A stretch of 64,000 nucleotides of DNA from Azotobacter vinelandii CA. Lineage in GTDB: Bacteria > Pseudomonadota > Gammaproteobacteria > Pseudomonadales > Pseudomonadaceae. The position numbers and the translations under genes were made by a program. Location of the stretch: NCBI RefSeq assembly GCF_000380335.1, contig NC_021149.1, forward strand, positions 2,408,501 to 2,472,500. Direction: 5' to 3'. Below are positions 17,399-27,837 of this stretch, one piece after another (within the stretch, counting starts at the first letter, position 1; every line of letters begins with the position of its first letter). The notes beneath the pieces were generated by a model. That model searched no databases, was not told the origin of the DNA, and saw only the letters and a program-made list of their open reading frames with translations.

Positions 17399-18315
17399 GC
17401 GAACGTCCCGTCATCATCATCCGTCGCAAGAAGCGCGGCGGAGAAGGCCACCACGGCGGCGCCTGGAAGATCGCCTTCGCCGATTTCATGACGGCGCTGA
17501 TGGCGCTGTTCCTGGTGCTCTGGATGCTCGCCAACTCCGGTGAGGCGCAAAAGGCCGCGGTCGCCGAATATTTCCGCACGCCGCTCGTGGTGGCGCTGAT
17601 GGGCGGGGACCGCGAGGGGGCCAGCGAGAACGTCATCCCCGGCGGCGGTCCCGACCCGACCTTCGCCGAGGGCGAGCGCTTTCGCATCGACCCGCAACTG
17701 GCGTCGCGCCTCGTCGACGAACAGGAGCGCGCGCGCCTCCGGCAACTGGAGCGGCGCATCAGGGAGGCCCTGTCGATCAATCCGATCCTCAAGGAACTCA
17801 AGGACCAGATCCTGATCGACCTCACCCCCGAAGGCCTGCGCATCCAACTCGTGGATACCGAGCAGCGGCCGATGTTCGAGATCGGCAGCGCCAGGGTGGC
17901 TCCCTACATGCGCACCCTGCTGCGCACCCTGGCGCCGATGCTCAACGAACTGCCGAACCGCATCCAGATCAGCGGGCATACCGACAGCCTGCCCTATGCC
18001 GGCGGCGAGGCGGGCTACAGCAACTGGGAGCTGTCGGCCGACCGCGCCAATGCCTCGCGCCGCGAGCTGATCGCCGGCGGCCTGGCCCTGGAAAAACTGC
18101 TGCGCACCTCGGGGATGTCCGACCGCATTCCCTTCGAAGGCGTCGCGCCGAACGATGCGGCCAACCGGCGCATCGCGGTGATCGTCCTGGACAGCCGCTT
18201 CGCCGATTCGATTCTCGACCAGCGGGAATACGGCCCCCTGCCGGGCACCGGCGACCGGCAGGCGACGGATGGCGCGGCCCGGGTCGGTACCGGCCCGGAA
18301 GCCGCCAAACCTTGA
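17395..18315 (+). CDS. motB: Flagellar motor stator protein MotB
   Basis: Stator subunit that carries the proton-binding Asp and anchors the motor to peptidoglycan. It has 306 residues: a short basic N-terminus, one transmembrane helix about 25-45 with the essential Asp in FADFMTALMALFLVLWML, and an OmpA-type peptidoglycan domain with ISGHTDSLPYAGGEAGYSNW followed by ELSADRANASRREL. It is coupled to motA. Confidence 0.97.
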   Translation: MSERPVIIIRRKKRGGEGHHGGAWKIAFADFMTALMALFLVLWMLANSGEAQKAAVAEYFRTPLVVALMGGDREGASENVIPGGGPDPTFAEGERFRIDPQLASRLVDEQERARLRQLERRIREALSINPILKELKDQILIDLTPEGLRIQLVDTEQRPMFEIGSARVAPYMRTLLRTLAPMLNELPNRIQISGHTDSLPYAGGEAGYSNWELSADRANASRRELIAGGLALEKLLRTSGMSDRIPFEGVAPNDAANRRIAVIVLDSRFADSILDQREYGPLPGTGDRQATDGAARVGTGPEAAKP

Positions 18316-18343
18316 CCAACCACCATATAGCCAGGGTGCTTGC

Positions 18344-20437
18344 ATGGATATCACCGATTTCTACGACACCTTCTTCGAGGAGGCCGCAGAACTGCTGGAG
18401 GATATGGAACGTCATCTGCTCGAACTGGACATCGATGCCCCCGATCCCGAGCAGCTCAACGCCATCTTCCGCGCCGCCCACTCCATCAAGGGCGGCGCCG
18501 GCACCTTCGGCTTCGACGTCCTGCAACGGACCACCCACATCTTCGAGAACATCCTCGATCACCTGCGCCGTGGCGAGCTGAAGCTGCGCCGCGATATCGT
18601 CGACACCTTCCTGGAAACCAAGGACATGCTGCAAGACCAGCTGGCCGCCTATCGCAATGGCAGCGAGCCCGACCCCGAGGCATTCGCGCGCATCTGTCAG
18701 ACCCTGCAGCAGATGGCCCTGGAGGAACTCGGCAAGCCGGGGCCGGAAGTGGCGGCGCCGGCCCCGGTCGCCGCGCCGGCGCCGCCAGCCGAGCCCGAGC
18801 CGGAAGCGGCGCAAGCCCCGGCGGGCGAGGGTACGGGGGGCCTGCGCGTGACGCTGCTCGGCGTCGCCGAGAAGGACCGCGAACTGCTGATCGAGGAGCT
18901 CAAGCATTTCGGCAGTATCCTCGGCCAGAACGGCGATGTCCGGCGCTACGAGGTGGAACTGGCCACCGGCGAGAGCGCCGACGATATCGAGGCGGTGCTG
19001 TGCTTCGTGGTCGAGCCCGAACAACTGGAGATCCAGGCGCTCGCCGCCGCTCCCGAGGCGCCGCCGCAGGCAGCGGTCGGTGTCCCCAAGAGCGAGGCCG
19101 TAGCGCCGTCCCCGCCCGTCGGGGAAAAGAAGGCGCAGGCCGCACCCGCGCCGGCTCCGGCCGTTTCCCCGGCGCAGCCGGCGCCTGCCGCCAGGGCGCC
19201 GGCCGGCAACAACGGCGAGTCCACCTCCCTGCGCGTGCCGGTGGCCAAGGTCGACCAGATCATCAACCTGGTGGGCGAACTGGTGATCACCCAGTCGATG
19301 CTCGACCAGATGCTCGGCCGGCTGGACGGCGCCATGCACAGCGAGCTGGTCAACGGTATCGCCCTCCTGCAGCGCAACGCCCGCGACCTGCAGGAGGCGG
19401 TGATGTCCATCCGCATGGTGCCGATGGATTTCGTGTTCAGCCGTTTTCCGCGCCAGGTCCACGACCTGGCGGCCAAGCTGGGCAAGGAGGTCGAGCTGGT
19501 CACCGTGGGCAAGTCCACCGAACTGGACAAGAGCCTGGTGGAACGCATCGTCGACCCCTTGAACCACCTGGTGCGCAACAGCCTCGACCACGGCATCGAG
19601 CCGCCGGACGTACGCGAAGCCGCGGGCAAGCCGCGCAGCGGGCGCCTGACCCTGTCGGCGCAGCATCAGGGCGGCAACATCCTGATCGACGTCATCGACG
19701 ACGGCGCCGGCCTCAACCGCGACAAGCTGCTGGCCAAGGCGCGCAGCAACGGTCTGGCGGTTTCCGACGGCATGAGCGACGACGAGGTCTGGCAACTGAT
19801 CTTCGCCCCCGGCTTTTCCACCGCCGAGGTGGTCAGCGACGTATCCGGACGGGGCGTCGGCATGGACGTGGTCAAGCGCAACATCCAGTCGCTCGGCGGG
19901 CACGTGCAGATCCTCTCGCGCCAGGGCCAGGGCACCACCACCCGCATCGTGCTGCCGCTGACCCTGGCGATCCTCGACGGCATGTCGATCCGCGCCGGCG
20001 AGGAGATCTTCATCCTGCCGCTGAACGCCGTGATCGAGTCGTTGCAACCGCGCAGCGAGGACATCTATGCGATGGCCGGCACCGACCAGTTGCTCAAGGT
20101 GCGCGACGAGTACCTGTCGCTGCTGCCGCTGCACCAGGTCTTCGGCATTCCCGGCGCGCGCACCCGGCCCAGCGAATGCATCGCCGTGATCGTGCAGGGC
20201 GAGGGCAGCCGCTGCGCCCTGCTGGTGGACGAACTGGTCGGCCAGCAGCAGGTGGTGGTGAAGAACCTGGAAACCAATTACCGCAAGGTGCCGGGCGTCT
20301 CCGCCGCGACCATCCTCGGCGATGGCAGCGTCTCGCTGATTCTCGACATCGCCGATTTGCAACGCCTCAACCGCAGACAGAGCGCCGCCCGCCAGGAGCG
20401 TGCGGCCGTGACCGAACAGGAGCCGATGCCGTCATGA
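18344..20437 (+). CDS. cheA: Chemotaxis histidine kinase CheA
   Basis: Kinase that phosphorylates CheY and CheB in response to receptors. It has 697 residues. Domains in order: Hpt with the phospho-acceptor His46 in [14 protein letters not shown]; a linker and P2-like region with Pro/Ala stretches (about 140-170 and 235-290); dimerisation helices; HATPase with [20 protein letters not shown] and [11 protein letters not shown] and the G-box [14 protein letters not shown]; and a CheW-like C-terminus. The ATG at 18344 fits the Hpt start. It overlaps cheW as ATGA. Confidence 0.98.
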   Translation: MDITDFYDTFFEEAAELLEDMERHLLELDIDAPDPEQLNAIFRAAHSIKGGAGTFGFDVLQRTTHIFENILDHLRRGELKLRRDIVDTFLETKDMLQDQLAAYRNGSEPDPEAFARICQTLQQMALEELGKPGPEVAAPAPVAAPAPPAEPEPEAAQAPAGEGTGGLRVTLLGVAEKDRELLIEELKHFGSILGQNGDVRRYEVELATGESADDIEAVLCFVVEPEQLEIQALAAAPEAPPQAAVGVPKSEAVAPSPPVGEKKAQAAPAPAPAVSPAQPAPAARAPAGNNGESTSLRVPVAKVDQIINLVGELVITQSMLDQMLGRLDGAMHSELVNGIALLQRNARDLQEAVMSIRMVPMDFVFSRFPRQVHDLAAKLGKEVELVTVGKSTELDKSLVERIVDPLNHLVRNSLDHGIEPPDVREAAGKPRSGRLTLSAQHQGGNILIDVIDDGAGLNRDKLLAKARSNGLAVSDGMSDDEVWQLIFAPGFSTAEVVSDVSGRGVGMDVVKRNIQSLGGHVQILSRQGQGTTTRIVLPLTLAILDGMSIRAGEEIFILPLNAVIESLQPRSEDIYAMAGTDQLLKVRDEYLSLLPLHQVFGIPGARTRPSECIAVIVQGEGSRCALLVDELVGQQQVVVKNLETNYRKVPGVSAATILGDGSVSLILDIADLQRLNRRQSAARQERAAVTEQEPMPS

Positions 20438-20934
20438 CTTCCCTCAAGCAAGCCGATTTGGCGGCCACCGTGGCCGATACCCATACCCGCGAATTCCTGG
20501 TGTTCTCGCTGGGCAGCGAGGAATACGCCATCGACATCCTCAAGGCCCAGGAAATCCGCAGCTACGAGAACGTCACGCGGATCGCCAACACCCCGGACTT
20601 CATCAAGGGGGTGACCAACCTGCGCGGCGTGATCGTGCCGATCGTCGACCTGCGCATCAAGTTCCACCTCGAGCGCGTCGAGTACGGCGGGCAGACGGTG
20701 GTCATCGTGGTCAACGTCGAGGGGCGCGTGGTCGGCGTGGTGGTCGACGGCGTGTCCGACGTGATCAGCCTGTCCCCCGAGCAGATCAAGCCGGCGCCCG
20801 AATTCAGCCTGTCGCTGTCCTCCGATTATCTCAGCGGCCTGGCGAGCATCGGCGAGCGCATGCTGGTGCTGGTCGACATCGACAAGCTGCTGACCAGCGA
20901 GGAAATGGCCCTGGTGGAGAAGACCGTGGCCTGA
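20434..20934 (+). CDS. cheW: Chemotaxis coupling protein CheW
   Basis: Adaptor joining receptors to CheA. It has 166 residues with the complete CheW fold: [20 protein letters not shown], then [34 protein letters not shown] and a C-terminal [10 protein letters not shown]. The start overlaps the cheA stop, so production is coupled to CheA. It is followed by a 332-base spacer containing a REP-like repeat and a sigma-28 promoter. Confidence 0.98.
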   Translation: MTSLKQADLAATVADTHTREFLVFSLGSEEYAIDILKAQEIRSYENVTRIANTPDFIKGVTNLRGVIVPIVDLRIKFHLERVEYGGQTVVIVVNVEGRVVGVVVDGVSDVISLSPEQIKPAPEFSLSLSSDYLSGLASIGERMLVLVDIDKLLTSEEMALVEKTVA

Positions 20935-21005
20935 CGCGGACGCACGGGCTCGCGGTGGCGCGTCGGCGTCGCCCGTGGGGCCCGCCCTGCGAGTTTGCCG
21001 GCAAG

Positions 21006-21070
21006 GGGAGCGCGGATTCATCCGCGCTCATCGGCGAAGTCCGGACTATCGCGAATGAATTCGTTCCCCG
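21006..21070. repeat. REP-like palindrome pair between cheW and the first receptor gene
   Basis: Two short palindromes in tandem: a GCGGATTCATCCGC core preceded by GGGAG, then GCGAATGAATTCG followed by TTCCCC. The same paired design recurs at 24731-24793 and 38587-38650, always in intergenic DNA. This matches pseudomonad REP elements; it may also serve as a transcription stop after cheW. Confidence 0.7.
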
Positions 21071-21152
21071 CGCGCTGTCGACCCCGCTTTCCCGGCTTCC
21101 CGGCCAGGGACGCGTGCAAGCCCTTGCCAGGACCGGCTGCGAAGGTCTCATC

Positions 21153-21179
21153 TCAAGTTCGTCCACCATTTGCCGATAA
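21153..21179 (+). promoter_or_regulatory. Sigma-28 promoter of the first receptor gene
   Basis: TCAAGTTC (21153-21160), an 11-base spacer and a perfect GCCGATAA (21172-21179), 87 bases before the receptor start. It is an excellent FliA promoter and shows that the receptor is co-regulated with flagella. Confidence 0.85.
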
Positions 21180-21266
21180 GACTGGAAAAGGCTCCCTTGG
21201 CGGGGAGGGCTGGCAATGGCATCTCGAAACTCGATAACCATAAGAACGCAGTACAAGGAGAGATGA

Positions 21267-22901
21267 ATGGGCAGTCCGACGACGAGTCAGAAGCTCTGGG
21301 GGACCCTGGTGGCCGCCTGGCTGGCGATGCTGGTACTGGTGATCCTGGCGGCCTGGATCATGCGCGGCATGATGTTCGAGGAGCGCCGGGCCAAGGTCGA
21401 GAGCCAGGTCGAGATCGCGCTTTCGGCGCTGGGGGATGTCGTCGCGCAGGTCGAGCGCGGGGCCATGAGCCGCGAGGAAGGGCAGGCGCGTGCGGCCGAA
21501 CTGGTCAAGAGCATGCGTTACGACGACGGGCGCGGCTATTTCTTCGTGTTCGATGCCGACATGCGCAACATCGCCCATCCGACCATCGAGGCGGGCGCCC
21601 GGCTGTCGGAGTTCAAGGATGCCGGCGGGCGCAACCTGTTCGTCGGTTTCGCCAACGCGGTGGACCAGGGGCGGGGGCGCGCCTATTTCGACTACCCCTG
21701 GCGCCACGGCGGTACCGGCGAGCTGGAGAGCAAAAGCTCGTTCATCCGCCTCTTCGAGCCCTGGGGCTGGTATGTCGGAAGCGGCATCTACATCGCCGAT
21801 ATCGACGAGATGTTCGTCAAGCGCCTGATCCAGTCGCTGGTCGGCCTGCTGCTGGCCGGCGCCGCGCTGTCGCTGGCGATGGGCTGGGTCATCCGCGATC
21901 TCATGCGCAATCTCGGCGGCGATCCGCGCTACGCGGTCGAGGTCGTGGGCCACATCGCCGACGGCGATCTGACCCACGCCCCCGTGCTGCGTCCCGGCGA
22001 CAGCGACAGCGTGCTGGCCCACACCAACCGCATGCGCGAAGCCCTCGCCGGCGTCATCGGCGACATAGGCGGCAGCGCCCGCCAGGTCGAGGCCGAGGCC
22101 GAAGCGATCGGCGCCGGCAACGCCGAACTGGCCGCACGCACCGAGCAGCAGGCGGCGGCCCTGGCCGAAACCGCTTCGACCATGGAGCAACTGACCGCCA
22201 CCGTGCGGCAGAACGCCGAGAACGCCGGCCGGGCCAGCGCCCTGGCGGAGAACTGCGCGGCGAGCGCGCACAAGGGCGGCGGGGCCATGCAGTCGGTGGT
22301 CGACATCATGGCCGCCATCCAGGTCAGCGCCGAGCGGATGTCGGGCATCGTCGACACCATCGATTCGATCGCTTTCCAGACCAACATCCTGGCGCTGAAC
22401 GCCTCGGTGGAGGCGGCGCGCGCCGGCGAGCAGGGCCGCGGCTTCGCGGTGGTGGCCGGCGAGGTGCGCAATCTGGCCAGCCGCAGCGCCGAGGCGGCCC
22501 GCGAGATCAAGGGCCTGATCGACGGCGCCGGTGGCCAGGTGCAGGCGGGCAACCAGCAGGTGCGCCGGACCGGCGAGCTCATCCAGGCCATGGTCGCCGA
22601 CATCGGCCAGCTCAACAGGCTGATCGGCGAGATTTCCTCGGCCTCCGCCGAACAGAGCAGCGGCATCGAGCAGGTCAACCTGGCCGTGGCGCAGATGGAC
22701 CAGATGACCCAGCGCAACGCCGGCATGGTCCAGGACAGCGCCCAGGCGACGCAGCGTCTGGCCCGCCAGAGCGTTCAGCTCAACCGGCATGTGGTGCGCT
22801 TCGTCATCGAGGCCTCCCAGGGCGATCCGCGGGGGCGGAAACGCTCCGCCGGCGAACATCACCAACAGGACAGGGCGAAGGCCGAAACGGCTTGGAGCTG
22901 A
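21267..22901 (+). CDS. Methyl-accepting chemotaxis protein with a single Cache sensor
   Basis: Transmembrane chemoreceptor of 544 residues. Helix 1 is at about 13-33 and helix 2 at about 190-211. The periplasmic domain between them is of the single-Cache type, shown by the MRYDDGRGYFFVFDADMRNI motif; its ligand cannot be told from sequence. A HAMP-like linker and a signalling domain follow, with the hairpin tip [20 protein letters not shown]. There is no CheR-docking pentapeptide at the C-terminus. It has its own sigma-28 promoter and is followed by a second receptor gene 51 bases later. Confidence 0.95.
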   Translation: MGSPTTSQKLWGTLVAAWLAMLVLVILAAWIMRGMMFEERRAKVESQVEIALSALGDVVAQVERGAMSREEGQARAAELVKSMRYDDGRGYFFVFDADMRNIAHPTIEAGARLSEFKDAGGRNLFVGFANAVDQGRGRAYFDYPWRHGGTGELESKSSFIRLFEPWGWYVGSGIYIADIDEMFVKRLIQSLVGLLLAGAALSLAMGWVIRDLMRNLGGDPRYAVEVVGHIADGDLTHAPVLRPGDSDSVLAHTNRMREALAGVIGDIGGSARQVEAEAEAIGAGNAELAARTEQQAAALAETASTMEQLTATVRQNAENAGRASALAENCAASAHKGGGAMQSVVDIMAAIQVSAERMSGIVDTIDSIAFQTNILALNASVEAARAGEQGRGFAVVAGEVRNLASRSAEAAREIKGLIDGAGGQVQAGNQQVRRTGELIQAMVADIGQLNRLIGEISSASAEQSSGIEQVNLAVAQMDQMTQRNAGMVQDSAQATQRLARQSVQLNRHVVRFVIEASQGDPRGRKRSAGEHHQQDRAKAETAWS

Positions 22902-22952
22902 TCGTCCGGACGAGACACTCTCAATGCGGACAGGCCGCAAAGGAAGGATGAG

Positions 22953-24719
22953 TTGAAACTACTGAACAACATGACGGTACGTCTCAGTTGGATGCTGGTA
23001 CTGGCATTTTTCAGTACGGTGGTGGTGGCCCTGAGCGCGCTGGGCCTCTACTCGGTTCACTATGCCGAGCGCAGCCAGGAGCAGTTGCTCGACCTCGGTC
23101 GGCAGCAACAGGAGGATCTGCGCCGGATCGTCGGCTTGCAGGGCATCGCCTTCCGGCTGCAGGAACTGCTGCAGGCACTGGGCGACGAGCAGAGCCGTCT
23201 GGGGCAGGCGCTGCAGCGCGAGCAGGCGCAGCTCGGCGACACCCAGGCTCCGCCGGCCCATCAGGTGGACAAGGCCCTGTTGGACGAGCGCCTGAACAGG
23301 CTGCAGGCGGCTTTCGCGGCCTTCGTCGCCCCGCCGCACGCCGCCGGCCACGAGGCGCGACTGAAGGCTTTGCAGGAGCGCTTCGCCGGCCTGCTCGACA
23401 ATGGCCTGCGCCCGCAGTTGCAGGAGCTGGTCCGGCGCAACCCGGCAGTCGCCGCCGAACATGGCAAGGCGGCCGGGATGTACGGCGCGGCCTTCCTGGC
23501 CGAGCTGGAGAAGCTGGGGCAGGCGCTGGCCGGCGGCGAGCGGATGACCCAGGGCGAGGGCGCCTGGATCGAGGCGGCGATCGAGTGGGCCATCTATGCG
23601 GCCCTGTTCGTCTCCGTGCTGACCGTCGCCATCGTGCTCTGGGGCGTCACGGCCAATGTGCTGCGTCCGCTGCAGCGAGTGGTGGAGCACTGCGAGCAGA
23701 TCGCCGCCGGCGATCTGGCCAGCCATGTCGAGGTGCACAGCACCAACGAGATCGGCAAGCTGTTCGCGGCCCTGGCCGACATCCAGCAGCGCCTGGCGCA
23801 GACCGTGAGCACCGTGCGCCGCAGCAGTCGCCTGATCCACGAGGGGGCCCAGGCGATCGCCGAAGGCAGCCGCAGCCTCTCGACCTGCACGGTGCAGCAG
23901 TCCGCCTCGCTGGAGAACACCGCCTCCAGCATGGAGCAACTGACCTCCACGGTCAGCCAGAACGCCGACAACGCCCACCAGGCCAATGCCCTGGCCGACA
24001 GCGCCGCCGAGGTGGCCAGGCGCGGCGGCACCCTGGTCGCCGAGGTGGTCAGCACCATGGGCGGGATCAGCGACAGCTCGCACAAGGTGGCGGAAATCAT
24101 CAAGCTGATCGATTCGATCGCCTTCCAGACCAACATCCTCGCGCTGAACGCCTCGGTGGAGGCGGCGCGCGCCGGCGAGCAGGGCCGCGGCTTCGCGGTG
24201 GTGGCCGGCGAGGTGCGCAATCTGGCCAGCCGCAGCGCGCAGGCCTCGAAGGAGATCCGCGACCTGATCACCGCCTCGGTCGACCAGGTGGATGCCGGCA
24301 GCAAGCTGGTCGAACAGGCCGGCGGCGCCATGCAGGAGATCGTCGAGTCGGTGCAGAAGGTGGCCGACATCATGGACGAGATTTCCGCCGCGTCCCGCGA
24401 GCAGAGCAACGGCATCTCCCTGGTCGACAAGGCGGTGCTGGAAATGGATGCCGTGACCCAGCAGAACGCCAATCTGGTCAAGGAGACCAATCAGGCGGCG
24501 GACGAGTTGGTCGGCGAGGCCCACCGCCTGCGCGAAGTCGTGGATGGCTTTCGCATCGACACGGCGCCGGGTTTCTCCGCGTCGCGGCAGAAGGACGGCT
24601 CCTGGGCGCAGCGTCAATTCAAGCATGCCGAGCGTGAAGTGGCTCAGAAGGAGCTGCCGGCTACCGTGCGACAGGAGCGGACCTCTTCCGAGGCCGACGA
24701 CGACTGGCAGACCTTCTGA
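22953..24719 (+). CDS. Methyl-accepting chemotaxis protein with helical sensor and CheR-docking tail
   Basis: 588 residues. The start is a TTG at 22953 with AAGGAAGGATG just upstream. A transmembrane helix (about 10-32) leads into a helical, Gln/Leu-rich periplasmic domain of about 180 residues without Cache motifs; a second helix lies near 212-235, then HAMP and the signalling domain with the same hairpin tip as the preceding receptor. The C-terminus ends in DDWQTF, close to the NWETF pentapeptide that docks CheR and CheB, and cheR lies downstream. It probably shares a transcript with the previous gene. Confidence 0.94.
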   Translation: MKLLNNMTVRLSWMLVLAFFSTVVVALSALGLYSVHYAERSQEQLLDLGRQQQEDLRRIVGLQGIAFRLQELLQALGDEQSRLGQALQREQAQLGDTQAPPAHQVDKALLDERLNRLQAAFAAFVAPPHAAGHEARLKALQERFAGLLDNGLRPQLQELVRRNPAVAAEHGKAAGMYGAAFLAELEKLGQALAGGERMTQGEGAWIEAAIEWAIYAALFVSVLTVAIVLWGVTANVLRPLQRVVEHCEQIAAGDLASHVEVHSTNEIGKLFAALADIQQRLAQTVSTVRRSSRLIHEGAQAIAEGSRSLSTCTVQQSASLENTASSMEQLTSTVSQNADNAHQANALADSAAEVARRGGTLVAEVVSTMGGISDSSHKVAEIIKLIDSIAFQTNILALNASVEAARAGEQGRGFAVVAGEVRNLASRSAQASKEIRDLITASVDQVDAGSKLVEQAGGAMQEIVESVQKVADIMDEISAASREQSNGISLVDKAVLEMDAVTQQNANLVKETNQAADELVGEAHRLREVVDGFRIDTAPGFSASRQKDGSWAQRQFKHAEREVAQKELPATVRQERTSSEADDDWQTF

Positions 24720-24730
24720 TGCGACCTGCG

Positions 24731-24793
24731 GGAGCGGATTCGTCCGCGACGGGCGGCGGAGGACGGAGGTATCGCGGGCAAGCTCGCTTCCAC
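24731..24793. repeat. REP-like palindrome pair between receptor genes 2 and 3
   Basis: GGAGCGGATTCGTCCGCGAC (24731-24750) and ATCGCGGGCAAGCTCGCTTC (24771-24790) form two imperfect palindromes in the 232-base gap. The first half matches the units at 21006 and 38587; the second is a related variant. A further short palindrome (GCTCGCTGGCGAGC) lies at 24819-24832. Confidence 0.65.
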
Positions 24794-24951
24794 GGGCCGC
24801 GTCTGCCCCGTGGGCGCCTGCTCGCTGGCGAGCGATGCCCTGCCGGGCGCATCGATCGTCGGCAGGGGTTCGGTGTCCCCCGGTTCCCGCAGGTTCATGG
24901 ACGGTTCGCCACAACGGGTAATTGAAAGCCTCACGACACCGGGAAGAATTC

Positions 24952-26655
24952 ATGCGCAACAACGGCGGCGTCAGTGGACGCGAGTACGAACTGCAGGAAG
25001 ACGATTTCCTGATTTCGCGGACGGACCTGCAGGGACGAATCACCTATGCCAATCCGGCATTCGTCAAGGTCAGCGGGTTTCGCCATGAAGAACTGATGGG
25101 GGCTCCGCACAACCTGGTCCGGCATCCGGACATGCCGGCCATCGCCTTCGCCAACCTGTGGGAAACGATCGGCAAGGGGCTGGGCTGGAACGGCATCGTC
25201 AAGAACCGCCGCAAGAACGGCGATCACTACTGGGTCCGGGCCAATGTCACTCCCTATTACGAAGGCGATCGGCTGGTCGGTTACACCTCGGTGCGCACCA
25301 GGGCCTCGCGCAGGGAAGTGGAGATCGCCGAGCAGGCCTACCGGAGCATCCGCGAGGGGCGCGGCAGGCACCTCGGCCTGCTGCGCGGAAAGCTGGTGCG
25401 GCGCGGCTGGCGCGGTCTGCTCGAACGTCTGCAACTGGGCTCCCTGTCCATGCAACTGGAACTGATCGTCTCGACCGGCGGAATGCTGCTGCTGGCCAGC
25501 GGCATGCTCGGCTATTTCGGTCTGCAGAGCGGGGACATGGCCCTGGCGGAGACGCTGTTGCGGTTCCAGTTGGGGCTGGTCGCCGCGGGGATGCTGTGGC
25601 TGGTCCTGCTGGCGCGGATGACCGTCCGCACGCTGGACCGGCCGCTGCAGGCCGCCATCGGCTTCATCGCCCAACTGGCGGCCGGTAACCTCATGGTGCG
25701 CATAGCCGACTACGGCAATGGCGAAATGGGCCAGATGACGCAGATGCTGGAGACCATGCGCAAGAGCCTGGTCAGCATCTCGGCGGATGTGAGCGGCAGC
25801 GTCGATACCTTCACCCAGTCCGCGCAGACGATCGCCAGGGACAACCTGGACCTGCATCTGCGCACCGAGCAACAGGCGGCTTCCCTGCAGGAAACCGCGG
25901 CCGGCATGGAGCAACTCACCGTCACCGTGGAGCAGAACGCCGCCAACGCCCGCCAAGCCAGCCGACTGGTCGAGGACGCGGCCGGGGCGGTGCGCGAAAG
26001 CGGCCAGGTGATGGGGCAGGTGGTGGATACCATGGGCACCATCACCGCCACCTCGCACAGGATGACCGAGATCATCGACGTGATCGACTCGATCGCCTTC
26101 CAGACCAACATCCTCGCGCTGAACGCCTCGGTGGAGGCGGCGCGCGCCGGCGAGCAGGGCCGCGGTTTCGCGGTGGTGGCCGGCGAGGTACGCAACCTGG
26201 CCAGCCGTTCGGCGGAGGCCGCCCGGCAGATCCGTACCCTGATCGACGACTCCTCGCAGCAGATCGTGCAGGGCGAGCGCCTGGTACGACAGGCCGAACG
26301 GACCAGCGGAGAGGTCGTGACGGCGGTCGCCCGGGTCAACGACATCATCGGGTCGATCGCCACGGCCTCCGCCGAGCAGAACGGCGGCATCGCCCAGGCT
26401 GGCCAGGCCGTGGCGCGGATGGACGAGGTGACCCGGCACAATGCCCGCCTGGTTGAGTCGGTGGCGCAGCAGGCCGCCCATCTGGAGACCCAGGCGGTGC
26501 AGGTGCAGCGTGCGATTTCCGTGTTCCGTGTGACCGGCTCGGGTTCGGCTTCCGGGGCGGCGTTCGATCCGCGCTTGCCGGCCGGGTCCGGCGAGGGCGA
26601 AGAGCGGCCTGGCAAGCGAAGGTTGGCTGCGGGCCGGAAGAGGGAGACATCTTGA
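24952..26655 (+). CDS. aer: Aer-type PAS chemoreceptor (energy/oxygen taxis)
   Basis: 567 residues. The N-terminus is a PAS domain of the Aer class with residues seen in FAD-binding Aer proteins: [40 protein letters not shown] and [20 protein letters not shown]. Hydrophobic segments at about 165-220 give a membrane hairpin with no periplasmic domain, then HAMP-like and signalling regions. In E. coli, Aer senses redox state through FAD; the same role is inferred here and would suit an aerobic nitrogen fixer. The stop overlaps the cheR start. Confidence 0.88.
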   Translation: MRNNGGVSGREYELQEDDFLISRTDLQGRITYANPAFVKVSGFRHEELMGAPHNLVRHPDMPAIAFANLWETIGKGLGWNGIVKNRRKNGDHYWVRANVTPYYEGDRLVGYTSVRTRASRREVEIAEQAYRSIREGRGRHLGLLRGKLVRRGWRGLLERLQLGSLSMQLELIVSTGGMLLLASGMLGYFGLQSGDMALAETLLRFQLGLVAAGMLWLVLLARMTVRTLDRPLQAAIGFIAQLAAGNLMVRIADYGNGEMGQMTQMLETMRKSLVSISADVSGSVDTFTQSAQTIARDNLDLHLRTEQQAASLQETAAGMEQLTVTVEQNAANARQASRLVEDAAGAVRESGQVMGQVVDTMGTITATSHRMTEIIDVIDSIAFQTNILALNASVEAARAGEQGRGFAVVAGEVRNLASRSAEAARQIRTLIDDSSQQIVQGERLVRQAERTSGEVVTAVARVNDIIGSIATASAEQNGGIAQAGQAVARMDEVTRHNARLVESVAQQAAHLETQAVQVQRAISVFRVTGSGSASGAAFDPRLPAGSGEGEERPGKRRLAAGRKRETS

Positions 26656-27515
26656 ACATCCCCGCATCAGCATCCCCGAACGATCCTTTGGGGCGCGATC
26701 TGGTGCTGACCGATGCGGACTTCGAACGCATCTGCCAGTTGATCTATCAGCGTGCCGGGATCGTCCTGGCCGCCAACAAGCGCGAAATGGTCTACGGTCG
26801 CCTGGCCAAGCGCCTGCGCCTGCACGGCATCAGCCATTTCTCGGAGTACCTGGAGCGTCTGGCCCGGCAGCCCGCGGCGCGGGAGTGGGAGGCCTTCACC
26901 AATGCGCTGACCACCAACCTCACGGCCTTCTTCCGCGAGCCGCACCATTTCCCGCTGCTCGCCGAGCATGTGGCCGGCCGCCGCGAACCGGTGAGGGTCT
27001 GGTGCGCCGCGGCTTCCACCGGCGAGGAGCCGTATTCGATCGCGATGACCCTGGTCGAGGCGCTCGGGCCGCAGCAGGCCAGCCAGGCGCGGATCGTCGC
27101 CAGCGACATCGACACCGACGCGCTGGCCAAGGCGCGCACCGGCGTCTATCCACTCAAGCAGGTCCTGGAGCTCGACGAGCAGCGCGTCAAGCGCTTTTTC
27201 CTGCGGGGCAGCGGCGGGCGGGAAGGACTGGCCCGGGTGCGCCCGGAACTGGTGAACATGATCGACTTCCGGCAGATCAACCTGCACGCGCCGCACTGGG
27301 ACCTCGGCGGCCCCTTCGATGCGATCTTCTGCCGGAACATCATGATCTACTTCGACAAGACGAGTCAGGCGCGCATCCTCAAGCGCTTCGTCCCCTACCT
27401 GAAGGAAGACGGTCTGCTGTTCACCGGGCACTCGGAAAACTTCACCTACCTCTGCGACGACTTCAAGTTGCGCGGGCAGACGGTCTACACCCTCGCCCAC
27501 AAGCCTGGACGTTGA
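26652..27515 (+). CDS. cheR: Chemotaxis receptor methyltransferase CheR
   Basis: SAM-dependent enzyme that methylates receptor glutamates for adaptation. It has 287 residues. The N-terminal helical domain is followed by the methyltransferase core with [20 protein letters not shown], the acidic residue of ASDIDTDAL, and [13 protein letters not shown]. The start is a TTG at 26652 overlapping the receptor stop, with GGGAGA upstream. The partner demethylase gene cheB is not found in the window. Confidence 0.97.
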   Translation: MNIPASASPNDPLGRDLVLTDADFERICQLIYQRAGIVLAANKREMVYGRLAKRLRLHGISHFSEYLERLARQPAAREWEAFTNALTTNLTAFFREPHHFPLLAEHVAGRREPVRVWCAAASTGEEPYSIAMTLVEALGPQQASQARIVASDIDTDALAKARTGVYPLKQVLELDEQRVKRFFLRGSGGREGLARVRPELVNMIDFRQINLHAPHWDLGGPFDAIFCRNIMIYFDKTSQARILKRFVPYLKEDGLLFTGHSENFTYLCDDFKLRGQTVYTLAHKPGR

Positions 27516-27837
27516 CGGCGTTTCTCGGAAGCGATGTCGATCTCTTTCTGCCGGGCACGGGAGAGGGGCCGGGTGATCGCAGGAAAAGTCCATCCGCCGG
27601 AGCGTGTCGGGCGGCGCATGCTCGAAACGTTGCCGGGGCGTCGCCGTTTCCGGGGATTTCGTCGCTGGCCCGGTTGCGCCGAAAGCGGGGATGTTCCGCG
27701 AGTCCGTCGTCGCGCGGGCAGCGGCGTTGGGGCCGAGCCGCTCCGCGCTCCTTTCCGGGCAGCGGCCGGCGCCCTCGGAAGGAGGGACCCTGGCGCCTGC
27801 CGGGGGCGACAACTGGCGGTGCCCATGGGGGCCCGTT
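27516..27837. other. Intergenic region between cheR and the ABC importer
   Basis: 322 bases of GC-rich sequence between two convergent genes. I find no convincing gene, no clear terminator and no repeat; overlapping reading frames here have no recognisable features. Confidence 0.5.

Noticed and set aside
17969-20362. 797-residue open frame antisense to cheA
   Set aside because: Shadow of CheA on the opposite strand with no domain or ribosome site.
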